In this document: positions 25,953 through 33,407 of the stretch, piece by piece
How the letters are laid out: the number at the start of each line of letters is the position of its first letter
Position numbering within the stretch: the stretch's first letter is position 1
Assembly (NCBI GenBank): GCA_021791495.1
Contig: JAJYWN010000031.1
Span: 1 to 40,464 of the forward strand
Origin: Bacillota bacterium
GTDB taxonomy: Bacteria; Bacillota; Sulfobacillia; JAJYWN01
Reading direction: 5' to 3'
DNA length: 40,464 bases
Notes under the pieces: generated by a model
The model's database searches: none
The model's input: the letters and a program-made list of their open reading frames with translations, nothing else
Told to the model about the DNA's origin: nothing
Translations under genes and position numbers: made by a program

Positions 25953-27080
25953 CTATCTCTCGTCCCCCGTCAGTCCGCTACCGGCGTTGGCGGCCCCGCC
26001 CAGGTCGTCGGCGGCCGCCGCGGCGGCCGCCTCCGCCCTCCCCAGCGACCATTCGCTCCACTGGCCCAGAGCAAGGAGGGTTTCGGCGATCTGCACGGCA
26101 TTGGTGGCCGCACCCTTGCGCAGGTTGTCGGCGACAATCCACATGTCCAGCCCGTAAGGCACCGACTGGTCACGGCGAATCCGCCCCACCAGCACTTCGT
26201 CCCGGCCGGCCGCGCCGCCGGGGCCGGCGGCCAGCGGGTACTCCAAGTGGGACGGATCATCGCGCACTTCCACCCCGGGAAAAGCGGCCAGGGCCGCGCG
26301 GGCCTGTTCCGGCGTGACCGGCGCCCCGAACTCCACGTTCACCGATTCGGAGTGGCCGATGAAGACCGGTATCCGCACCGTGGTGGCGGTAATGGCCAGG
26401 CCGGGCTGTCCCAGGATCTTCCGGGTCTCATGGATCATCTTCAGTTCTTCGCCCGTGTAGCCGGACACATCGAAGGAATCGATGTGTGGCAGGGCGTTAA
26501 ACGCGATTTGGTAAGGATACACGGAAATGGTCGGTTTCTCTTCCTCCAGGACCTGGGCCGTCTGATTCTCCAACTCGGTCATGGCGTCACGGCCGGTGCC
26601 GGACACCGCCTGGTAGGTGGACACCACCACTCGTTTCAAGGGGGCCAGCTGCGAAAGGGGCTTGAGGGCCATAACCATTTGGATGGTGGAGCAATTGGGA
26701 CTGGCGACGATACCCTTGTGGAAATTCAAGTCGTACCCGTTGACTTCGGGAACCACCAGCGGCACCGCGGGGTTCATGCGGTAGTGGCTGGACTTATCGA
26801 TCACCACGCCGCCGGCTTTCGCCACCACCGGAGCGTAACGCGCACTGGCTTCCCCGCTGGCGGCGAAGAATGCCAGATCGACACGGGCCAGGGCTTCGTC
26901 GGACACCGGTTGGACCGCCAGCCCTTTCCCGCGGAAGCTCACCACCTGGCCGGCCGAGCGGGCGGAGGCCAGTGGACGGAGTTCCGCCACGGGGAACGCC
27001 CTTTCTTCAAGAATCCGCATGATCTGTTGCCCGACCGCTCCTGTGGCGCCGAGCACCGCTACATTCAAGCCCCTTGTCAC
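25953..27080 (-). CDS. asd: Aspartate-semialdehyde dehydrogenase
   Basis: About 375 residues. Reduces aspartyl phosphate to aspartate semialdehyde with NADPH. The nucleotide loop GATGAVG is at 11-17, the catalytic Cys is C130 in SPNCSTIQMV, and the later catalytic His is in FIGHSESVNVEF. The C terminus carries an extra Ala/Gly-rich tail of about 30 residues. GTG at 27080 is preferred because AAAGGTGG lies ten nt upstream and the family starts with LNVAVLGATG; the open frame runs on to 27329 but there it overlaps dpaB. Confidence 0.95.
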   Translation of the reverse strand: MTRGLNVAVLGATGAVGQQIMRILEERAFPVAELRPLASARSAGQVVSFRGKGLAVQPVSDEALARVDLAFFAASGEASARYAPVVAKAGGVVIDKSSHYRMNPAVPLVVPEVNGYDLNFHKGIVASPNCSTIQMVMALKPLSQLAPLKRVVVSTYQAVSGTGRDAMTELENQTAQVLEEEKPTISVYPYQIAFNALPHIDSFDVSGYTGEELKMIHETRKILGQPGLAITATTVRIPVFIGHSESVNVEFGAPVTPEQARAALAAFPGVEVRDDPSHLEYPLAAGPGGAAGRDEVLVGRIRRDQSVPYGLDMWIVADNLRKGAATNAVQIAETLLALGQWSEWSLGRAEAAAAAAADDLGGAANAGSGLTGDER

Positions 27081-27156
27081 TGCCAAAAGGCCACCTTTCT
27101 CTCTATCGTCCGGCTCCGACAGTCCTCGGCCGGTCGTTCCGCCCTGGTCCCAGCCG

Positions 27157-27750
27157 TCAGCCCACGGCCGGCCCCAGCAAGACCGGTTGGATCTGCTTGC
27201 CGGCCAGCGCCGCTTCGGCTGCCGCCGGCAGGTACTCCAGGCGAGCGACCAGGGAGGTCGGCTTCCCGTGCGGGTCGTCCTGACCGAAAGGCACGAAGAA
27301 GATGTTCCGGGTCGCCAGCAAGAGTCCAATGTTCTTGGCGCTCAGCCCCAAACCATCGTTGGTGGATACCGCCAGGAGGACCGGCCGGCCGTTGCGCATG
27401 TGCGCCTTGGCAGCCATGGTCACCGGCCCGTCGGTGATACCCAGAGCCAGCTTGGCCAGGGTGTTTCCAGTGCAGGGCGCTATGATCACCAGATCCAGCA
27501 GTTTCTTCGGGCCGATGGGCTCGACCTCGGGAACGGTCGAAAGCGCCCTCTTGCCGGTTAGCTTCTCCAGTCTTTCCAGGTGCTCGGAGGCCTTGCCGAA
27601 GCGGGTATCCGTGGCGGCCACAGCCACCGAAACTATTGGAGTCACATCACATCCCGATTTCACCAGTTCCTCGATGCACGGGAACACCGCTGCGAAAGTA
27701 CAATGGCTCCCCGTCAGAGCGAAGCCGATTCTTTTTCCCGTCAGACTCAT
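27157..27750 (-). CDS. dpaB: Dipicolinate synthase subunit B
   Basis: A 197-residue flavoprotein-fold subunit (SpoVFB) which, with DpaA, oxidises the dapA product to dipicolinic acid, the calcium-chelating solute of the spore core. The start GKRIGFALTGSHCTF and the segments IIAPCTGNTLAKLALGITD and STNDGLGLSAKNIG are typical. It is made in the mother cell in Bacillus. It follows dpaA by 74 bp and precedes asd, the same order as in Bacillus. Confidence 0.94.
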   Translation of the reverse strand: MSLTGKRIGFALTGSHCTFAAVFPCIEELVKSGCDVTPIVSVAVAATDTRFGKASEHLERLEKLTGKRALSTVPEVEPIGPKKLLDLVIIAPCTGNTLAKLALGITDGPVTMAAKAHMRNGRPVLLAVSTNDGLGLSAKNIGLLLATRNIFFVPFGQDDPHGKPTSLVARLEYLPAAAEAALAGKQIQPVLLGPAVG

Positions 27751-27824
27751 TTCCCGGTCCCCTTTCCGTGGAGGTCAGGGGTGCCGCGCTCATCACCACA
27801 ACCACCGCCGCGCCGAGGCGCGGC

Positions 27825-28697
27825 TCAGCCGGTGAACCCGGGAGTCTCCAGTACAGTGGTCCGGACTACTTCCGCCACAATGCGGCCCGCCGTCTTCGGC
27901 GCCACCTTCCCCGGCAGCCCCGGGAGCAGCACGGCCCGGAGTTTCAAGGAGGAGGCGGAGGCGAAATCGGTCCCTCCCGGCGCGGTGGCCAGGTCGATGA
28001 CCACGGCCGCCGCCGGCAGGCGGGCCAACCGGTCCTGGGTGAGGACCATGGCCGGAACAGTGTTGAAAACGACATCGGCGGTGACCAGCCGGTCTCCGGC
28101 GTCTCTCAGGTCTACGGGCTCCAAACCGAAAGCCGCGGCTTGCGCCAGTGCTTCCGGACGCCTGGCGATCAAGAAAACTCGGGCGGACAGCGCTTTCAGT
28201 TTGAGCGCCAGCGGCCACGCAATGCGGCCCGACCCGAAGACGGCCACGTCGGCGCCGTGGAGGGTGATGTCGGTCATCTCCATGGCTGCCGCGATGGCCC
28301 CTTCCGCCGTAGGCACCGCGTTGGCCAAGGCGAAGTCATCGCGCTCGCGAAAATCGCGGACGATAGCCCCCGCCGCCGACGCCTGTCGGGCCCAGTTTCC
28401 GTCCGTCAGTCCCGATACGATCAGAAAACCAGGTCGAAAGCCCGCCGGTGAGAGAACCAGAGGATCGGGTCCTCCGCCTTTCGTCAATCCACCCGAGCCG
28501 ATCCCGGATACCGGGCACAGCAGGACGTCGGCCCAAGAGAGGCCTTCCTTCAAGTCCCGGATCTCCTGGAGTCCCGTCCCGGACTGGACGCGGTACGTCC
28601 GGACTTCCGGTCCCATGCGGGACAGGAAGGCCGCCGCTTCGGCCTCTCTCCGGTCACCACCGACCACTATGAACTTTAACTCCGACCACCGTGACAA
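27825..28697 (-). CDS. dpaA: Dipicolinate synthase subunit A
   Basis: About 290 residues; the dehydrogenase-like subunit (SpoVFA) of dipicolinate synthase. It starts LKFIVVGGDRREAEAAAFL, a nucleotide-binding fold, and contains a second Rossmann motif VAVFGSGRIAWPLALKL and a FNTVPAMVL segment typical of the family. TTG at 28697 with GGGGGAG seven nt upstream fixes the start; the frame stays open to 28793. A sigma-K-like promoter lies about 60-90 bp upstream. It follows dapB in the lysine-riboswitch operon. Confidence 0.94.
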   Translation of the reverse strand: MSRWSELKFIVVGGDRREAEAAAFLSRMGPEVRTYRVQSGTGLQEIRDLKEGLSWADVLLCPVSGIGSGGLTKGGGPDPLVLSPAGFRPGFLIVSGLTDGNWARQASAAGAIVRDFRERDDFALANAVPTAEGAIAAAMEMTDITLHGADVAVFGSGRIAWPLALKLKALSARVFLIARRPEALAQAAAFGLEPVDLRDAGDRLVTADVVFNTVPAMVLTQDRLARLPAAAVVIDLATAPGGTDFASASSLKLRAVLLPGLPGKVAPKTAGRIVAEVVRTTVLETPGFTG

Positions 28698-28758
28698 GTC
28701 TTTTCTCCCCCGACAGCCAAAATGAAGTCCCCCAGGTGCGAGGCGCCCTTTGTGGGCC

Positions 28759-28787
28759 AGTATATGACCCCCGTCCCTAGGAGGTTC
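28759..28787 (-). promoter_or_regulatory. Possible sigma-K (or sigma-E) promoter before dpaA
   Basis: On the minus strand GAACC (28783-28787) stands 16 bp before CATATACTG. Measured from AC, the spacing to CATA is 17 bp. This fits the Bacillus sigma-K consensus AC-N17-CATANNNTA except for the last base. The -10 also fits sigma-E (CATACANT) at 7 of 8 positions. It lies in the dapB-dpaA gap, and dpaAB is sigma-K dependent in Bacillus. Confidence 0.45.
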
Positions 28788-28810
28788 AGGCATCTGGGCT
28801 CTAGTCCCAG

Positions 28811-29695
28811 CTAGGGTCGGGTTTGCCCCAGGACTTCCAGGACCTCCTCCAGCGAGCCGATCATGTGGTCCAACTGCATGACCGCCCTCACTGCCATGAG
28901 TACTCCCGGCACGAATGACGCTCGGGAAATGGTGTCGTGCCGGAGAGTGAGGATCTCGCCGGCTGAGCCAAAGATGATCTCGTGGTGCGCCACCAGGCCG
29001 GGCAGCCGGACGCTGTGCACGGGAACACCCAAGCCGGTACGCGATTGCAGGTCCTCCGCCATCCTCCGGGCCGTACCGGACGGGCGGTCTTTCTTCGTAT
29101 CGTGATGCAGCTCGATGATCTCACAGGACGGGAAGAAGCGGACCGCCTCCCTGGCCAGCCTGGCCAGGAGCAGCGCCCCGAGGGAGAAGTTGGGGATCAC
29201 GGCGCCGCCGATACCCTTGTCCACCGCCAACCGGAAGGCTGCCTGCAGAGTGTCCTTCGCAATGGAAGTCGTCCCGAAAACCGGCCGGACCCCGGCGTCC
29301 AGGGCCGCCAGGAGGTGACGCGCGCCGGCCTCGGGATGGGTGAAGTCGATGAGTACGTCGGGGTCCTTTCGGAGTACCTCTTCTATGGTGCGGTCGATGG
29401 TGGTGCCCGAGGCGGGCAGGCCTACCACTTCGCCGACATCGCGCCCCGCTTCCAGGGCAAGGGCGCCCACTAGCTGGAACTCTCCTGGTGTACTCAGGAT
29501 GGTCTGCACGATTTCCCGGCCGACTTTCCCCGTGGCCCCGGCCACGGCTACTCTGGTCGCCCGCGTCGCCGAGCGGAGGCGCCGCCCACGCCCGGCCTCG
29601 GCTGCAGTACGTTCCCGAGCCACCCGGAAGGTGGTGGGAATTACCTCGGCCGCCGCCGGCTGTCCTTGCGGTGCTGCCTGTTCCTCTCCCTGCAC
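28811..29695 (-). CDS. dapB: 4-hydroxy-tetrahydrodipicolinate reductase
   Basis: About 294 residues. Reduces the dapA product with NAD(P)H. The nucleotide loop VAVAGATGKVGREI begins near residue 49 and the catalytic motif ELHHDTKKDRPSGTA is complete. GTG at 29695, ten nt after AGAGGAG, is chosen as the first start downstream of the riboswitch terminator; the open frame extends to 29857 through the terminator and cannot be real. This leaves about 45 residues of Gln/Ala/Arg-rich sequence before the usual N terminus, which is odd for DapB; a later unmarked start is possible. First gene of the riboswitch-controlled operon. Confidence 0.93.
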   Translation of the reverse strand: MQGEEQAAPQGQPAAAEVIPTTFRVARERTAAEAGRGRRLRSATRATRVAVAGATGKVGREIVQTILSTPGEFQLVGALALEAGRDVGEVVGLPASGTTIDRTIEEVLRKDPDVLIDFTHPEAGARHLLAALDAGVRPVFGTTSIAKDTLQAAFRLAVDKGIGGAVIPNFSLGALLLARLAREAVRFFPSCEIIELHHDTKKDRPSGTARRMAEDLQSRTGLGVPVHSVRLPGLVAHHEIIFGSAGEILTLRHDTISRASFVPGVLMAVRAVMQLDHMIGSLEEVLEVLGQTRP

Positions 29696-29746
29696 TTGGC
29701 GTCCACTCCTCTTTCCGGTATTCTGCTCAGGGCTGGTGGAGGACGC

Positions 29747-29771
29747 AAAAAAACCCGGCTTGAACGCCGGG
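29747..29771 (-). terminator. Intrinsic terminator of the lysine riboswitch
   Basis: On the minus strand CCCGGC-GTTCAA-GCCGGG (29754-29771) is followed by seven T residues (29747-29753). It stands between the lysine aptamer and dapB and is the likely expression platform. Confidence 0.9.
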
Positions 29772-29832
29772 CGCAGCACCTCAAGAATGCGCGGAGGCTG
29801 CCGAAGCCACGGCCTCAAACCATCCCTTGAGC

Positions 29833-30008
29833 GAAGTAGCTCTCCACCGGGACCCAAGGGTGATGCCCCGGTGACAGTCCGTCACCTGTTAGGCGCCGGA
29901 CCAGCTCTCGTGGCCTTAGCAACCACGCGCTTCGGCGGTGTCCCCTTTCCGGCCGTTCTTCGATGCCCTTCTCCAGGCCGTACTCTTGGATCACCGCGCC
30001 TCTACCCC
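29833..30008 (-). ncRNA. Lysine riboswitch (L-box) aptamer
   Basis: Read on the minus strand, the RNA has the conserved L-box blocks in order: GAGGCGCGG, CCAAGAGTACGG, GAAAGGGG, CGCCGAAG, GAGAGCTGGT, GGACTGTCACC and GGTGGAGAGCTA. P1 can form between GGGGTAG (30002-30008) and CTACTTC (29833-29839), two of its seven pairs being G-U. The length (176 nt) agrees with the family. A terminator follows and dapB is the first gene, so lysine binding should stop transcription of the operon. Confidence 0.93.
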
Positions 30009-30106
30009 ACTCCACGGAGGAATGAGGCATCGTGCTCTATGCCTTTTAAACCGCTATTTTCTGGCTTGGCCCCGGCTTTAGGCCCTCCGCGCTGTCTACC
30101 AGGCTG

Positions 30107-30191
30107 GCCCGCTACTCATCTATATGCGGGCTGGGCCGCCGCTGCTCATCAACACCAGTTGTTGGACTGAATATAGCACCGCTGCTCATCA
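30107..30191 (-). repeat. Direct repeats TGATGAGCAGCG around the dap promoter
   Basis: On the minus strand TGATGAGCAGCGG occurs at about 30179-30191 (in the promoter spacer) and 30139-30151, with a weaker form GATGAGTAGCGGG at 30108-30120. A further copy, TTGATGAGCAGCGACG, overlaps the stop codon of the stress-type gene at 30335-30350. They may be operators; the binding protein is unknown. Confidence 0.4.
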
Positions 30192-30198
30192 CCGTCAA
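30170..30198 (-). promoter_or_regulatory. Sigma-A promoter of the dapB operon
   Basis: On the minus strand TTGACG (30193-30198) is followed after 17 bp by TATATT (30170-30175). Transcription should start near 30163, about 155 nt before the aptamer. One copy of the TGATGAGCAGCG repeat sits in the spacer. Confidence 0.78.
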
Positions 30199-30267
30199 TA
30201 CAATATTTGAAGTTCACGCAGGATGCGGCAAAAGCGGTTTTATCTGGCCCGCGTCTGCTCTTCAACC

Positions 30268-30307
30268 AAAAAAGAGAGGCACGGCCGTCGGGGCCGCGCC
30301 TCTCTTT
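30268..30307 (-). terminator. Rho-independent terminator after the stress-type gene
   Basis: On the minus strand AAAGAGAGGC pairs with GCCTCTCTTT (arms 30298-30307 and 30271-30280), with an inner CGGCC/GGCCG stem, followed by a run of T residues (30268-30273). It ends the upstream gene and isolates the dap operon. Confidence 0.88.
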
Positions 30308-30346
30308 CGGGCTTCAGTTTGGGTCTCTAAGGACCGTCGCTGCTCA

Positions 30347-30937
30347 TCAATGGGTTTCGACGTCGGTGGCACCGTTGCGCCGGAAGATTTCGGCCGCCTC
30401 ATCCACCTTGTCGCTGCTGCTCTTCACCAGGCAGACGATCTCCCCTTCCCGGACCTTCTCCTCGTACTTCCTGCCGCTCTCCGGGGGAATGCCGAAGTCG
30501 ATGAGCCCGCCGGCCACCCCACCGGTGACCGCGCCGGTCAAGGCGCCGGCGATGGGGCCCGCCGCCAGAAGGGGGCCGATTCCGGGGATGGCCAGGGCGC
30601 CGGCTCCGGCCAAAAGTCCCGCCAAACCGCCGATGGCTCCACCGGTGGTCACGCCGTCGCCAATGTTCTGGTGAGTGTAGCTTGAGCCCGTGGTCATAGT
30701 CATCCCGCCACGGCCGCCTTGGCCGCCCTCACCACCGCGGCCCCCCTGCCCCTGGTCCTTCGTGATGATGGAGATCTCGTTCTTCGAAAAACCCTTCTTC
30801 TCCAGATCGTTGACGGCCTTTTCGGCGTCATTCCGGGACTTGAACACTCCCACGACGGTGGTCTTGTTGCCCCCGCCCTGCCCGGCCCCGCGGCCGAAGG
30901 AACCGCCAAACTGGTTGTTGTTGCCCCGATCGGTCAT
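30347..30937 (-). CDS. Glycine-rich stress-type protein (YflT-like domain)
   Basis: A 196-residue protein. After a Gly/Asn-rich start comes a small alpha/beta domain TTVVGVFKSRNDAEKAVNDL...GFSKNEISIITKD (about 26-62), as in the YflT/general stress protein 17M family. Then a Gly-rich linker, a Gly/Ala-rich glycine-zipper-like hydrophobic segment (about 97-150: GGLAGLLAGAGALAIPGIGP) and a second alpha/beta half (EGEIVCLVKSSSDKVDEAAEIFRRNGA). The zipper could insert in or associate with membranes. The function is unproven; the stress link is by family only. ATG at 30937 follows a perfect AAAGGAGG. That ribosome binding site is complementary to 31017-31026 upstream (see separate entry). Confidence 0.8.
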   Translation of the reverse strand: MTDRGNNNQFGGSFGRGAGQGGGNKTTVVGVFKSRNDAEKAVNDLEKKGFSKNEISIITKDQGQGGRGGEGGQGGRGGMTMTTGSSYTHQNIGDGVTTGGAIGGLAGLLAGAGALAIPGIGPLLAAGPIAGALTGAVTGGVAGGLIDFGIPPESGRKYEEKVREGEIVCLVKSSSDKVDEAAEIFRRNGATDVETH

Positions 30938-30940
30938 TCG

Positions 30941-31026
30941 TTGAACCTCCTTTGCCCTTTTAAAACTCGCCGACGATTAGTCTGGCACCGCCGGCAGGCC
31001 GTCATCCATTGGGCGCGGAGGTTCAA
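30941..31026 (-). promoter_or_regulatory. Candidate Shine-Dalgarno-sequestering leader
   Basis: On the minus strand TTGAACCTCC (31017-31026) is a perfect 10-base complement of GGAGGTTCAA (30941-30950), which contains the ribosome binding site of the stress-type gene. The 66-nt loop holds further small stems. If transcribed together, the pairing would hide the ribosome binding site. Confidence 0.5.
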
Positions 31027-31084
31027 ACTGGAAATCTCAGGTTATTTCTGGTTTTCCTCGAGTCGGGCCGGTCCCACGCTAATG

Positions 31085-31408
31085 CTAGGTCCCTTTGTGT
31101 TTCAGCACATAGGGCTGGACCAGAGCGATGAGCAGCGAGATGGCGGCGACTGGCTCGAAGCTAACCCCCCACAGGGTTACGGTGGACGGAACGGCGATTT
31201 TCAGGAAATTGACCAGCGCGATCAGGGCAAGGTAGACGCCGCCGGCGGTGGCGACCAGTTCTACGACGGCCTGGGAGAAGGGCGATGTGACTGGCTGCGG
31301 TTGGCCGTCGCCGGCGGTAGCGGATAGACGGACCTTCTTCTGGCGGGTGCGCTCGTGAAGGGACAGTCCGGTCAGGAGAATCAGGATGATGGCGAATGCC
31401 AGAGCCAC
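31085..31408 (-). CDS. Small membrane protein, unknown function
   Basis: A 107-residue protein I do not recognise. It has an N-terminal hydrophobic helix (about 1-16, MALAFAIILILLTGLSL), a basic/polar stretch (18-38) and two more hydrophobic helices (about 47-72 and 80-100). GTG start at 31408 is well supported by GGAGGTG seven nt upstream. A 14-bp imperfect hairpin sits immediately before that ribosome binding site. It lies between dut and the stress-type gene, in the same direction, and may be co-transcribed with either. Confidence 0.65.
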   Translation of the reverse strand: MALAFAIILILLTGLSLHERTRQKKVRLSATAGDGQPQPVTSPFSQAVVELVATAGGVYLALIALVNFLKIAVPSTVTLWGVSFEPVAAISLLIALVQPYVLKHKGT

Positions 31409-31421
31409 GCGTCAACACCTC

Positions 31422-31453
31422 CACACAGGATTTGGGTCGCCAAATCCTATGTG
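31422..31453 (-). repeat. 14-bp inverted repeat before the small membrane protein
   Basis: Arms CACACAGGATTTGG (31422-31435) and CCAAATCCTATGTG (31440-31453) pair at 13 of 14 positions, with a 4-nt loop. It lies between the dut stop and the next ribosome binding site, whose first G it touches. No T run follows, so it is not an ordinary terminator. It could be an operator or an mRNA hairpin. Confidence 0.7.
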
Positions 31454-31472
31454 CGGAGGATGTCGGATATTG

Positions 31473-31934
31473 CTACGTCCGCCCGGTGTGGCCGAAACCG
31501 CCTTCGCCCCGGGAAGTGCCCGGCAAGATCGCGACCCGCACCAACGTCGCGCGGGCCACGGGGGCGATGAGCAGTTGAGCTGTACGGTCCCCACGCCGCA
31601 CCACGAAAGGTTCCCGACCGTGGTTTATCAGGATGACTTTGACCTCACCGCGGTAGTCGCTGTCCACCGTGCCCGGCGAGTTTAGGCAGGTGACGCCGTG
31701 TCTGGCCGCCAGTCCGGACCGTGGGCGGACTTGCCCCTCGTATCCCGCGGGGATGGCCAGCGCCAGTCCGGTGGGGACCAGACGCCACTCACCTGGGGGT
31801 ATCTCCAACTCTCCCTGAACGGCGGCCCGTAGGTCCATCCCGGCCGACCCACCGGTCATGTAAGCAGGCAGGTCCAGGTCCTCGTTGCCGGGCAAGACTT
31901 GGACCAAGACCTGAATTTCCCTCTGATCTTCCAT
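31473..31934 (-). CDS. dut: dUTP diphosphatase
   Basis: A 153-residue trimeric dUTPase that hydrolyses dUTP to dUMP and keeps uracil out of DNA. All five motifs are present: GMDLRAA (32-38), RSGLA (72-76), [11 protein letters not shown] (88-98), [10 protein letters not shown] (114-123) and [10 protein letters not shown] (143-152). ATG at 31934 overlaps the end of the M16 protease gene by 17 bp, with only a weak Shine-Dalgarno sequence, suggesting translational coupling; an open frame to 31994 adds an unlikely Ser/Arg-rich lead. Confidence 0.95.
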   Translation of the reverse strand: MEDQREIQVLVQVLPGNEDLDLPAYMTGGSAGMDLRAAVQGELEIPPGEWRLVPTGLALAIPAGYEGQVRPRSGLAARHGVTCLNSPGTVDSDYRGEVKVILINHGREPFVVRRGDRTAQLLIAPVARATLVRVAILPGTSRGEGGFGHTGRT

Positions 31935-31950
31935 GTCAGGTCCGTCCACT

Positions 31951-33231
31951 CTAGACCTTACTGATGACGGGTTTCCGCCACTGGCCGATGACACCGGCCA
32001 GGCCGGTCCGGTCCACGGGCCCCAGCCCCACGAAGGTGAAGGCTGAGGGGCGGAAGAAGTGCGCCGCGAGGCGGTTGATGTCCTGCAGGGTGACGGCGTT
32101 GACCTTGTCGATGATCTCGTCGGGGGTGATGTGGCGACCCAGGGTGATCTCGTTCTTGCCGATGCGCGTCATACGGTTGCTGGTGCTTTCCAGGCCGAGC
32201 ATGAGCCCGCCCTTCAGCTGCTCGCGGGCCCGCTCCAGTTCCTCTTTCGTGGGGCCTTCGTCGGCCAGCCTGGACAAGACCTTCATCATCAACTCGGTGA
32301 CCGCGGCCGCCTGGTCCGGACTCATTCCGGCGTAGGCGGTGAAGAGACCGGCGTCTTTATAGGCCGAGATGTAGGAGTACACCGAATAGGCCAGCCCCCG
32401 CTCCTCCCGGATCTCCTGGAAGAGCCGGGAGCTGGAGCCGCCGCCGGTGATGGTGTTCAGGACCTGAGTGGCGTAGTAATCGTCGTCGTCCAGCGGCACC
32501 GCTTTCGACCCCATGCACAGATGGACTTGTTCGGTGGCCTTGGCGCGCAGGAGGATGTCCGAGTGGGCTTCGGGGGACATGGATGGCAGTCTCATGGAAC
32601 ACCCCTCCATGGTGCCGAACGCCTCCGCCACCATGTCGATGATTTCCTTGGCAGTGACGTGGCCGGCGGCCGCCACGACCACATTATTGGGGCAATACAT
32701 GCCCTGGTAGTAAGAGACGATCCGATCGCGGTCCAGAGAGCCTACGGACTCCTCGGTGCCCAGGATGGCCCGGCCCAGCGGGTGCCCCTCCCAGACCGTT
32801 TGTAGGAACAGATCGTGGACCAGTTCGTCGGGGGTGTCCTCATACATGCGGATCTCTTCCAGGATGACCCCGCGCTCCTTCTCGATATCGGCCTGGGCGA
32901 ACTTCGAGTGGCGGATCATGTCCGACAGGACGTCCATGGCCAGAGGGAGATGCTCATCCAACACCTTCGCGTAGTAGCAGGCGTATTCTTTCGCCGTGAA
33001 CGCGTTCAGCTGGCCCCCAACGCCCTCGATGGATTCGGCGATGTCCTTGGCGGTCCGCCGTTCGGTTCCCTTGAAGAACAGGTGTTCAAGGAAATGTGAG
33101 ATCCCGGCGTTCTCGTCGCTCTCGTAACGGGAGCCGGCGGCCACCCAGACGCCGACGGAGACGGACCGCACGTACGGGATTTCCTCCACCACCACGGTCA
33201 AGCCGTTGGGCAGTACCTGTTTGGTAAACAA
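31951..33231 (-). CDS. M16 (pitrilysin) family zinc protease
   Basis: About 426 residues. The inverted zinc motif HFLEH is at H46-H50, with the further acidic ligand in EEIRMYED (about 125-130). The second half ([14 protein letters not shown], about 260-275) is the inactive M16C domain. It is the counterpart of Bacillus mlpA/ymxG, which also sits between pnp and the dipicolinate genes. TTG at 33231 is preferred: GGAGG lies seven nt upstream, while it almost abuts the earlier GTG at 33237. Confidence 0.92.
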   Translation of the reverse strand: MFTKQVLPNGLTVVVEEIPYVRSVSVGVWVAAGSRYESDENAGISHFLEHLFFKGTERRTAKDIAESIEGVGGQLNAFTAKEYACYYAKVLDEHLPLAMDVLSDMIRHSKFAQADIEKERGVILEEIRMYEDTPDELVHDLFLQTVWEGHPLGRAILGTEESVGSLDRDRIVSYYQGMYCPNNVVVAAAGHVTAKEIIDMVAEAFGTMEGCSMRLPSMSPEAHSDILLRAKATEQVHLCMGSKAVPLDDDDYYATQVLNTITGGGSSSRLFQEIREERGLAYSVYSYISAYKDAGLFTAYAGMSPDQAAAVTELMMKVLSRLADEGPTKEELERAREQLKGGLMLGLESTSNRMTRIGKNEITLGRHITPDEIIDKVNAVTLQDINRLAAHFFRPSAFTFVGLGPVDRTGLAGVIGQWRKPVISKV

Positions 33232-33268
33232 AAGCACACCTCCGGGCTATGACGTTTCTTGTCGCCGT

Positions 33269-33397
33269 TCACCGGTTCGCGTTCACTAATTTGAATCCGT
33301 GGTAGAGATTCTTCAGGGTACTGACGTAATCATACCCAAGGACGGCCATTTCGCGCGCTCCCCACTGGCTCATCCCGACACCGTGATCATAGCCACC
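33269..33397 (-). pseudogene. C-terminal remnant of a SpoIID/LytB-domain gene
   Basis: A 42-residue stretch ending in TGA reads GGYDHGVGMSQWGAREMAVL and continues GYDYVSTLKNLYHGF. This is the C-terminal signature of SpoIID/LytB proteins (peptidoglycan lytic or amidase-activating factors of sporulation). No start or upstream domain is left: within about 11 bp the sequence becomes the 3' end of nfo. The best reading is a deletion remnant joined to nfo; a tiny expressed peptide starting at the inner ATG (34 residues) is unlikely. Confidence 0.75.
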
Positions 33398-33407
33398 CGG
33401 GTACGGT

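Noticed and set aside
29696-29857. N-terminal extension of dapB to 29857
   Set aside because: It runs through the riboswitch terminator and into the end of the aptamer.
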